Assembly: GCA_002327905.1 (NCBI GenBank)
Contig: DCUY01000037.1
Span: 1-36,051 of the forward strand
From: Caldifarciminota bacterium UBA2202
Lineage (GTDB): Bacteria > Hydrothermota > 32-111
DNA length: 36,051 nucleotides
Direction of reading: 5' to 3'
Shown: piece after piece, positions 24,286-31,908 of the stretch
How the letters are laid out: each line of letters opens with the position of its first letter
Numbering within the stretch: position 1 is the first letter of the stretch
The notes under the pieces: model-generated
Told to the model about the DNA's origin: nothing
The model's database searches: none
The model's input: the letters and a program-made list of their open reading frames with translations, nothing else
Program-made: the position numbers and the translations under genes

Positions 24286-27200
24286 ACTGAAGTCCTGTAT
24301 TGAAATATCCGTCTGCATCTCTCTCCGTGATAATATCCGTATTTTTAATGACATTGTACTCTATTCTGAAAACATCTTTTTGAAATGTAAATACATCATG
24401 AGTATATGAAACATAGAGTTTTCTTCCTATATATTTGCCGACTGACAGCTTTGCGCTCTTCTCCAAACTTAAAAGGCTTGTCTCTATGTCCAACTGGTCT
24501 ACTCCTATTGACGATGATATGGTATTTAAATACTTGTTTCTCAAATAAATCTGAAGCGCCTTTTCAGGAACACCCTTGGATATCTCTTCAAAATTGTTTA
24601 GAGATGCCACTGTGGTGTTGAAGCTTAAAACCGATATTATGTTTTCAATGCCCATTGCAGGTTCGGAGTACAGAGTTAATGTCGGTTTGAATGCAGAGCC
24701 GCTCACCTCAAGATATATCTTCGCCTGCTTCTTATCCTCTCCGTCAATATACTGAATGTTGGTGCTTGATGTGATATTTATTGTGGGTTCAACAGTTTTA
24801 TTTGTCTCTTTAAGTTCGAAGACTCCGCTTTCTACATTGAATTTCTTATCAAGATAGAAATAATATCCTCTAATTACATTTGCTTGTCCTGTTATGTTGA
24901 ATTTCTTACCCTGTCTTTTGAGATTCACATCGCCTTTAAGTTCAACATCGACAAAATTGTTTTTCAGCCAGAGATTATTGTCATTGATCAATCTCAGATT
25001 CATATTCGTTGTATATTTTGACACTCCTCCGCTTTGACTTCCGTCAGAAGAGGAGACAAACGGGAAATTGGAGACTCCCTCTGTTATTTTTATCAGACCG
25101 TTCAAATCAACCTTTTTCATATTGCCTCTTATGTCCAGAGAGCAGTTTGCAAAAACATCCACATAATCGATTCCTATGGAATGAACCCCTGTCGCTTCAA
25201 TGTCAAACCAGTATTCCTGCATGATATATTTTTTAAGAGAGGCGCCTCCTGTAAGATAAACTTCTCCCTTTTCGGTCTTTCCCTTCAAAGCGGTTACAAT
25301 AGCAGAATCTCCTCTTAAAACCACCTCTCCTTTTGCCGCCTTTACGGTTGTTCCCAATGAAACAATATAAACATCCGTAGAATCAAGAATCAGATTTCCA
25401 TCCATTTTCGGGTCAGATACGGTTCCTGTCAATCTTCCCTCCGCTTTCAAACCGAATTCCGTTTTCATAGTAAAAACATTTTCAAGAGGAGCAAAATACT
25501 TTTCATCAATGTTTTTAAGATTGAATTCAATATCAATCTTTGACTCCTCAAGTTTTTTCTCATCAATTTCTATTCTTCCGTAAATGTATGAAAGTTTGTC
25601 ATTCTGAAAAGCATTCAAATAATTTATGTCGAGATTCTCCCCGTCATAATCGCAATTCAAAAATAATGAATCAACATTTATTCCTCCATACTTAAAATGC
25701 CTGACTGCAGTATTGAATTTCATCCGTATTGAGTTCTTCGGTCCCTCTCCCATGGCGGAAAATTCAGCATCTCCCTTTAGGTCGACTCCTGAAATGTATC
25801 TTGTAATCGACAAATTTTTGTCATAACAGTCAATTTTGAATTTGAGAGAATCTGCCGACATCCCGAAATTTCCCTTTATAAATCCGTCGCTACCTGAAAG
25901 ATTGAATGAATCAGCATATACTGATTTTCCCGAAAACCCTATGTATGCGGGATTGTTCAAAGAAAACTCGTCAATATCCGTCTTTATATCAAATCTGCTT
26001 ATCTGTCCCTGCGCCTCAGAGAAATCCTTATTCGCCTTTATTTTTCCGCTTAGTCCGAATGAGAGTATCTCTGAGACTCCGTCTATATCTACATATATGT
26101 CATCAATGTCTTTCAAGGCTTCAAAATAGACTATCGATACATTCTTTCCGAAGACTGTGCCATTGATGAAAGATCCCTGTATAACTCCTTTTTGAATATT
26201 CAAACCGCTTCCGTTTAAAGATCCGCTGGAGGAAAAGTATTCAAAAGTATTTTTTTCATAGTATGCATTAGTCACTTCAAGATTGTAGGAAAATCTGTAA
26301 TCTCTTGCTCCTCCCTCTATTTTCATCTCTCCGTTCGCCTGACCTAAAACACTGATATCATTTTTTAAGGAAGTGAGGATTTCAAGAGGGAAATCACTCA
26401 CCTTCAAATCAATCATTCCTTTCTTTGAGCTGATATTTCCGTCTGCTGAAAGCTCTCCGTCTTCAATTTTCAAAATTATGTTTTTAATTGAAAGCTCACT
26501 GTCAATATAGCTTGCGGATCCGCTCGCCTTTATATTTTTGATATTGCCGTAAAATCCGTACAAAGAATCCAATACGAGAGTTGCGGCATCTTTCATATTA
26601 GTTTTAAGATGCATAACTCCGTAAATGCTGTTCTCTTTTATCTCCGCATTTTTTATGAAATGCTCCGCCTTTACGCCTTTCAGCGCGATGTTTAATTCAG
26701 TATTCAATTTCGGACTCAGTTCGGCGAATCCTGATGATGAAAAAGGAAAAGTGGAATCGGAACATTCAAGGCTCTTTATTTTAATTGTATCTTCCTTCCA
26801 CACGGACGATAATTTTATTTTATTAAAAAACATTGAATCCATTCCTGCTCTTTTGAAATCAGCTTCAAGAGATATGTCCTGAAATTCTTTTGATATTCTT
26901 CCTTTTATTTTTATATTTCCCAAAAGAGTGTAAAAATGTTTTAAAAGCGGATAGTTTTCAGCTTTCATTTTCATATTGATTTCATCTATGAATAGTGTGT
27001 CATTCTTCAAGCCGATGGAATTATCAATTGTGAAGACATCAGTCGCTATAACGCCTTTATGAAAAAGTGAATCTGTCTTAAACCCGATTTCACCTCTGCT
27101 ACCCTTAAGATTCGCGTATCCGTTCAGATCGCAATTTTCTATTCTGTAAAGCAGATATCCCCTCTTTTTGTTGAGAGACAAAACCGCATTCAGTTCGATG

Positions 27201-27682
27201 TCTTCAGCATAGAGAGTATCAAAATGAAGATTTATCTTTTTCAGTGTTATCTCGGGAGCATTTATAGAGAACGGAATATTCTCAATAATCTTTTGAATGC
27301 TTTTTGAGGCAATTGTGTCCGGCTTTAAAGATGTATCAGGCGCGCTTTTCTTAATATAAATATTTGCACTATCAAGAAAAATCCTGTTTATATTTATTTT
27401 TTTTATGAGCACTGCGGCTAAGTTTATCTCTATCTCTCCTCTGAGTATGTCAGCATCAAGATTATCAGACCTTATTTCAACTCCGGATATTTCATAATAA
27501 TTCCACTTTCCCTTTATATCCGAAATATGGCACGAGCCGTTGAGGGCTTTTGAAAAGACTCTTTCAAGATTTTCTCTTACGATTCTGTTGAAAACACCAG
27601 TGAAAACAAGAATTGACTGAGTCAATGAAAGCGCAAGTATCACAATGATTAAAATTATTATCGGTTTTTTAAATCTTTTCAT
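24269..27682 (-). CDS. tamB: TamB-like translocation/assembly protein (DUF490), AsmA-like superfamily
   Basis: This 1137-residue protein has one N-terminal membrane anchor (KPIIILIIVILALSLTQSILVF) and then a very long series of beta strands, as in AsmA-like lipid-bridge proteins. The C-terminal 400 residues match the TamB/DUF490 domain: VLRGDSAIVTALKG, NLRLINDNNLWLKNNFVDVELKGDVNLKR, RGYYFYLDKKFNVESGVFEL, and the end SVGKYIGRKLYVSYTHDVF, closing in FKYRF. TamB spans the periplasm and works with TamA in outer-membrane assembly or in phospholipid transport. The adjacent Omp85 gene directly upstream, overlapping by 1 nt (TGATG), supports this. The gene's 3' end overlaps the convergent MFS gene by 17 bp. 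It is shorter than the E. coli protein but within the family's range. Confidence 0.9.
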   Translation of the reverse strand: MKRFKKPIIILIIVILALSLTQSILVFTGVFNRIVRENLERVFSKALNGSCHISDIKGKWNYYEISGVEIRSDNLDADILRGEIEINLAAVLIKKININRIFLDSANIYIKKSAPDTSLKPDTIASKSIQKIIENIPFSINAPEITLKKINLHFDTLYAEDIELNAVLSLNKKRGYLLYRIENCDLNGYANLKGSRGEIGFKTDSLFHKGVIATDVFTIDNSIGLKNDTLFIDEINMKMKAENYPLLKHFYTLLGNIKIKGRISKEFQDISLEADFKRAGMDSMFFNKIKLSSVWKEDTIKIKSLECSDSTFPFSSSGFAELSPKLNTELNIALKGVKAEHFIKNAEIKENSIYGVMHLKTNMKDAATLVLDSLYGFYGNIKNIKASGSASYIDSELSIKNIILKIEDGELSADGNISSKKGMIDLKVSDFPLEILTSLKNDISVLGQANGEMKIEGGARDYRFSYNLEVTNAYYEKNTFEYFSSSGSLNGSGLNIQKGVIQGSFINGTVFGKNVSIVYFEALKDIDDIYVDIDGVSEILSFGLSGKIKANKDFSEAQGQISRFDIKTDIDEFSLNNPAYIGFSGKSVYADSFNLSGSDGFIKGNFGMSADSLKFKIDCYDKNLSITRYISGVDLKGDAEFSAMGEGPKNSIRMKFNTAVRHFKYGGINVDSLFLNCDYDGENLDINYLNAFQNDKLSYIYGRIEIDEKKLEESKIDIEFNLKNIDEKYFAPLENVFTMKTEFGLKAEGRLTGTVSDPKMDGNLILDSTDVYIVSLGTTVKAAKGEVVLRGDSAIVTALKGKTEKGEVYLTGGASLKKYIMQEYWFDIEATGVHSIGIDYVDVFANCSLDIRGNMKKVDLNGLIKITEGVSNFPFVSSSDGSQSGGVSKYTTNMNLRLINDNNLWLKNNFVDVELKGDVNLKRQGKKFNITGQANVIRGYYFYLDKKFNVESGVFELKETNKTVEPTINITSSTNIQYIDGEDKKQAKIYLEVSGSAFKPTLTLYSEPAMGIENIISVLSFNTTVASLNNFEEISKGVPEKALQIYLRNKYLNTISSSIGVDQLDIETSLLSLEKSAKLSVGKYIGRKLYVSYTHDVFTFQKDVFRIEYNVIKNTDIITERDADGYFNTGLQFKYRF

Positions 27683-29427
27683 CAGAATGGATTTCCTATA
27701 CTGAAATAGTATTTCATATTTCCTGACCGGTTCAAAGGCTTGGCAACATCAAACCGAATATTTCCGAACGGAGTGGCTACGAAGATTCCAAGCCCTCCTG
27801 ATAATGATAGGTCATCTATTTTAAAGGATAATATTTCAGGATAAAGCACTCCTCCGTCAAAAAAATATGTTATGCCTATAAACTTATATACAAGAGCGCG
27901 CATTTCAAAATTGCCGTTGTAAATCATATTGCCTGAATGCGTTCCTATTGCATTAAGAGGTCCGATAGAATCTTCATCAAATCCTCTTACGCTCGTGAGG
28001 CCACCGAGTTTGAACTGCTCGCCTATTGATACTCCTCTGTCAGCAGATATTCCGAATGGTATTATCCCTCCTGTCTTGAATCTCAGAGCGGTAGTCACTG
28101 CATTGAAAAATGTTTTAAAATATGCCGACTCAAAAGAGTATTTGTAAAAATTATTATATCCTCCCAAAATTCCTCCGGAATACTGCAAAAGAAGAGTCGA
28201 GTATATTCCGCTTGAAGGCGATAGTACATTATCCCTGTCATCGAAATAGAATGTCAGGTCAGTTGAATTGGTCGTCACTCTTTCATATCTGTAAAGCTGA
28301 TTATCCACATTAGTGTCTATAATGCTGAGCTTGTATGAATAATTATTAAAAATAGAAAAATAATTGATTGTTTTGCTTATTCCACCCTTGATTAAAAAAT
28401 CCTGCTTTCTGTAAAATTCATAAAACTCGTAATTGGCTCCGGCCTGTGAGTTGAATGACAGAAAGTTGAACAGCACATAAGGCATCCTGTACCTTAGTAT
28501 TCCATAAACCCATTTATCTCCTGTTCTCACGGGGGAAGAGAGCAGAGCTACTGCTCCTACTGCTTCAAAGGAGAGTTTTTCTCCATTATTAAAGAGATTG
28601 TCATTGCCCCACCCTGATGTCAATTTGAATTTATTCGGGAATTGATAGAGAACTGCTCCGGAAACCCAGTTTTTCTTTTTCTCCGTTCCAATGAAATAAA
28701 CATCTATACTATCTCTCTTATCTTCAATTCCAATGGTCTTGAAAGCAAGATAATCAAAGAGCCCTGTGTATGATACCCTCTGCTGAATTACATAAATATT
28801 CTCCGGAGTATATAAAGTTCCCCTCCTGTCTCCCACCTCATTTCTGAACACGCTTCTTAGAGAAGGAGGAAGAGAATCACCGCTTATAGAACGGATATAT
28901 GCCTTATTGCCCTCATTCAGATTTATGAAGACAATCACTCTGTATTTATTCTCTTTCGGTATAAACTCATATTTAATGTCAGAGTATATATAGCCGAGTG
29001 AAGCATATTTATCAAGTATCTGCATCCTCTTTGATTCAAGAAGAGAATAATTAAGCGGGTCATTCTTTTTTATACTGACAATTTCCTTTATCTCATCGTC
29101 AGTAAAGACAGTATTGCCGAAAACCTTCACTTCCGACACGGTGGTTACATAATCCTCATTTAATTCTATATCTATATATACGAGATTGTCCTCAACCCTG
29201 TAGTCATATTTTTTAACTTCAAAATCCAGAAAACCCCTTGATCTGTAAAATGATGTTATTATGGATTTGTCCTCTTTAAATAAAATCCTGTCGAATGACT
29301 TTCCGACTCTGGATTTCATTGCCTTAAGAAGAACTTTGTCTTCGAAAAAGATATTCCCTTCAATGTTTATCTCTTTAATCTTGTCGGCAAATATATAGAG
29401 AGAACACAGGAAGAGAAGAGTGATCAA
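27682..29427 (-). CDS. tamA: TamA-like Omp85 outer-membrane protein (POTRA plus barrel)
   Basis: This 581-residue protein has three POTRA-like domains in the first 250 residues or so (IKEINIEGNIFFEDKVLL; VSEVKVFGNTVFTDDEI; AYIRSISGDSLPPSLRSVF) and then a 16-strand-type barrel. The conserved Omp85 loop-6 motif VRGF is present near residue 480 (TSVRGFDEDSIGP), and the protein ends YYFSIGNPF. Co-transcription with tamB favours TamA over BamA. The start as given is TTG, overlapping the SpoIID stop by 4 nt, but it leaves the signal peptide without positive charges. Extending five codons to an ATT (29440-29442) gives a lysine-bearing leader (IKKSLLITLLFLCSLYIFA) with AAGGGG 5 nt upstream. The true start is uncertain. 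Confidence 0.9.
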   Translation of the reverse strand: MITLLFLCSLYIFADKIKEINIEGNIFFEDKVLLKAMKSRVGKSFDRILFKEDKSIITSFYRSRGFLDFEVKKYDYRVEDNLVYIDIELNEDYVTTVSEVKVFGNTVFTDDEIKEIVSIKKNDPLNYSLLESKRMQILDKYASLGYIYSDIKYEFIPKENKYRVIVFINLNEGNKAYIRSISGDSLPPSLRSVFRNEVGDRRGTLYTPENIYVIQQRVSYTGLFDYLAFKTIGIEDKRDSIDVYFIGTEKKKNWVSGAVLYQFPNKFKLTSGWGNDNLFNNGEKLSFEAVGAVALLSSPVRTGDKWVYGILRYRMPYVLFNFLSFNSQAGANYEFYEFYRKQDFLIKGGISKTINYFSIFNNYSYKLSIIDTNVDNQLYRYERVTTNSTDLTFYFDDRDNVLSPSSGIYSTLLLQYSGGILGGYNNFYKYSFESAYFKTFFNAVTTALRFKTGGIIPFGISADRGVSIGEQFKLGGLTSVRGFDEDSIGPLNAIGTHSGNMIYNGNFEMRALVYKFIGITYFFDGGVLYPEILSFKIDDLSLSGGLGIFVATPFGNIRFDVAKPLNRSGNMKYYFSIGNPF

Positions 29428-30662
29428 TAGACTCTTTTTAATTGAATCCCCTTGTAATAATGAGTTAATATCTGTTTGTAGTTTTTACCTGAAGCGGCCA
29501 TCTCCATTGCTCCATACTGACACATTCCGACTCCGTGTCCGAATCCTCCGCCATTAACAACAATCTTTCCGCCATCCTCTTTTATTTCAAAATATCTGCT
29601 CTTTAGCATTCCTCCGAGATGCTCTTCAAAAGTGAAAAGTTTTCTAATATCCAGTCCTTTTACAGAATACTTTTTTCCGCTTTTGTCTTTTATGGTCAGT
29701 TCAATTACTCTCTTGTATTTATCCTTTTTTGAAACATAAACAGAGACAGCTTCAACAGAAACTTTTTTCAGAGATGAATAATTCTTTGAAACCATGTCAT
29801 AGAAATCTTTTTTATTGTATTCATAAGCCCATTTGTAATGTTTTGATTTTGAGCAGTAGACTCTCTTAAAAAAGCATCCTTCTCCGTCAAATCCTCCTCT
29901 CAGATACGGCGCAGGCGAACCGACCCACTCATTCTCATTGTCACTCGTGTATCCTCCGCATGTAGAGTGGTATTTTGCGTCAATAGGTACATTTTTATAT
30001 AATGCCACTATTCCGCGCGTCTCGTCAATCGCCCTGTTTGTAATTGAATCCTCAAGAAGATATCCTCTGTAAACTTGATCCTGAACAGTACATTCAAGGT
30101 CATAACCCATATCCGAGTGTCTGTTCAGATGGGCGAATGCGTATGTGCGCGCAGCTACAGCCTGAGCTTTGGACGCCTCTATCTTTTTTTTATCAAGCTT
30201 CCCTATTTCCGCTGGAACAACTCCTTTTAGATAATCCTCTATGCTTAAACGGTTGATAGGCAGAAGAAGTTCATCCGCGTCTTTTTTAAGCATAAGAGAG
30301 CCCCTGTAAATCATACCGTTGAATGAGAAGAGTCCGGCATTAAGAGGAGTAAAATATATAGGCAGACTCTTCACAATAATTCTTTTGTCTCTGTTGAGAT
30401 ACATTTTGAATTCCGAATTGTCAAATTCGATAAAAATAGTATCACTCTTCTGTAGAGTCATGCTTCCGTTTTGAGTTGTCAGTTTCATTCCCGAAGGGCT
30501 TGTGACTGTAATCTTTCCCACCTTGTGCCCCAATGCCACTCGCACCTCTTCATTGTCTTTATAGAGCCGCAGATTATTATTCTTTGCGCATCCTGAAATA
30601 ACTGCTGTGAAAATCAAAATGCCTGCTAATAAAATTCTATGATTTAAATATTTCTTTTCCAT
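29424..30662 (-). CDS. SpoIID/LytB-domain lipoprotein (putative peptidoglycan lytic transglycosylase)
   Basis: This 412-residue protein has a lipoprotein signal with lipobox VISGC (Cys25), so it is probably anchored in an envelope membrane. The SpoIID domain shows RLSIEDYLKGVVPAEIGK (138-155), with E152 equivalent to the catalytic glutamate, then KAQAVAARTYAF (165-176), a DQVYRG motif, YHSTCGGYTSDNENEWVG with C235, and C-terminal GGGFGHGVGMCQYGAMEMAASG. SpoIID enzymes cleave denuded glycan strands; non-sporulating bacteria carry homologues for envelope remodelling. It lies between serS and tamA, overlapping them by 26 and 4 nt. A 130-residue N-terminal beta region precedes the domain. Nothing in the window suggests sporulation. 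Confidence 0.92.
   Translation of the reverse strand: MEKKYLNHRILLAGILIFTAVISGCAKNNNLRLYKDNEEVRVALGHKVGKITVTSPSGMKLTTQNGSMTLQKSDTIFIEFDNSEFKMYLNRDKRIIVKSLPIYFTPLNAGLFSFNGMIYRGSLMLKKDADELLLPINRLSIEDYLKGVVPAEIGKLDKKKIEASKAQAVAARTYAFAHLNRHSDMGYDLECTVQDQVYRGYLLEDSITNRAIDETRGIVALYKNVPIDAKYHSTCGGYTSDNENEWVGSPAPYLRGGFDGEGCFFKRVYCSKSKHYKWAYEYNKKDFYDMVSKNYSSLKKVSVEAVSVYVSKKDKYKRVIELTIKDKSGKKYSVKGLDIRKLFTFEEHLGGMLKSRYFEIKEDGGKIVVNGGGFGHGVGMCQYGAMEMAASGKNYKQILTHYYKGIQLKRVY
29448..29453 (-). promoter_or_regulatory. Possible ribosome-binding site for an ATT start of tamA
   Basis: AAGGGG on the minus strand lies 5 nt before ATT AAA AAG, five codons upstream of the TTG start. The TTG itself has only a weak AAGAG 4 nt before it. 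This site and the improved signal peptide together suggest initiation at ATT, which is a rare start codon. Confidence 0.35.
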
Positions 30663-31902
30663 ACTTAATATAATCCCTTAAAACAGGCGGAAATTCAAAA
30701 TCATTATCCTCTGTCTGATAATGCTCTATTATAGCTATTACCGTTCGGGGTGTTGCGAGGCCGGAACCGTTCAGAGTGTGAATGAATGTGTTCTTCCCGT
30801 CTTTGTTCTTAAATCTTATATTTGCCCTTCTTGCCTGAAAATCAAGAAAATTTGAAACTGACGAGACTTCCATGTACTCCTTTGTCCCTTCAGCCCACAC
30901 TTCAATATCGTATGTTTTGGCTGATGAGAAAGAAGTGTCATTCCCCGGGAGGAGTATCACTCTGTAAGAGAGTCCGAGTAGCCTCAACACCTCCTCAGCT
31001 TCCAAAAGCATCTCTTCAAGAGCCTCATCCGATTTGTCAGGATGAGAGTAGCGCACCATCTCAACTTTGTTGAACTGATGTAGGCGCTTCAATCCCTTTG
31101 TCTCCTTTCCGTATGAACCCGCCTCCCTTCTGAAGCATGCAGAGTAAGCCGTAAATTTTTTGGGAAGGTCTTTTTCAAAGAGTATTTCATCATTGTAAAT
31201 ATTTGTGACAGGCACCTCAGCGGTCGGGATAAGATAGAGATTGTCTTCCTTAGATAGACTGTACATATCCTCTTCCATCTTAGGCAGTTGTCCTGTCGAA
31301 TAAAGTGAATTGTAATTCACAAGAAACGGTGGGAATATCTCAAGATATCCGTGCTTTTCAATATGAAGGTCAAGCATGAAATTTATAAGAGTTCTTTCAA
31401 GCAATGCGCCCTTTCCCACATAGAGAGGGAAAGAGGATGCGGCTAACTTTGCTCCGCGTTTGAAATCAATGTAATTCTTCTCTGTGCATATATCATAATA
31501 ATTTCTATTTTTCTCATTTAAAGTCCCTGTCTCTTTGATCACCTTGAATATAGCATCATTTTCTGTAGAAACATCCTTCTCAAGAATGTTCGGAACCCAA
31601 CTCATCAGAGTATTCTCCTCCTTTTCTGCATTGCCAAGTTGTTTCTCTATCTCTCCGACGGTCAGGGAGATCTCTTTGGATTTTTCAAGGAGGGGCTTAA
31701 TGTCCCCTCCCTGTTTTTTTATCTTTGGCACTTCATCCGTGAGTTTGTTCTTGTCTTCGCGAAGCTGATTCAATCTGTTTATTAAAAGACGCCTCTCTTC
31801 AATGAGTGAATAGAGTCTCTCTATGTCCACTTTCGTCTTCTTTAAGGAACAGATTTTTTCAATCAAGTTTCTGTTGGCTATTATAAACTCACGGTCGTGC
31901 AT
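30637..31902 (-). CDS. serS: Seryl-tRNA synthetase
   Basis: This 421-residue class II enzyme charges tRNA-Ser. It starts with the usual N-terminal helical hairpin that grips the tRNA long arm (LYSLIEERRLLINRLNQLREDKNKL and LEKSKEISLTVGEIEKQLG). Catalytic motif 2 reads SACFRREAGSYGKETKGLKRLHQFNKVEM, and motif 3 reads LNGSGLATPRTVIAIIEHYQ; both are complete. The length is normal. The ATG lies 7 nt after the ppdK stop codon, with a GTGAGGA ribosome site overlapping that stop. The 3' end overlaps the SpoIID gene by 26 bp. It is the second gene of the ppdK operon. Confidence 0.97.
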   Translation of the reverse strand: MHDREFIIANRNLIEKICSLKKTKVDIERLYSLIEERRLLINRLNQLREDKNKLTDEVPKIKKQGGDIKPLLEKSKEISLTVGEIEKQLGNAEKEENTLMSWVPNILEKDVSTENDAIFKVIKETGTLNEKNRNYYDICTEKNYIDFKRGAKLAASSFPLYVGKGALLERTLINFMLDLHIEKHGYLEIFPPFLVNYNSLYSTGQLPKMEEDMYSLSKEDNLYLIPTAEVPVTNIYNDEILFEKDLPKKFTAYSACFRREAGSYGKETKGLKRLHQFNKVEMVRYSHPDKSDEALEEMLLEAEEVLRLLGLSYRVILLPGNDTSFSSAKTYDIEVWAEGTKEYMEVSSVSNFLDFQARRANIRFKNKDGKNTFIHTLNGSGLATPRTVIAIIEHYQTEDNDFEFPPVLRDYIKYGKEIFKS

Positions 31903-31908
31903 TAGTCC

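Noticed and set aside
29424..30662. SpoIID homologue as evidence of sporulation
   Set aside because: SpoIID-domain proteins occur widely in non-sporulating bacteria, this one is a lipoprotein, and no other spore gene is present.
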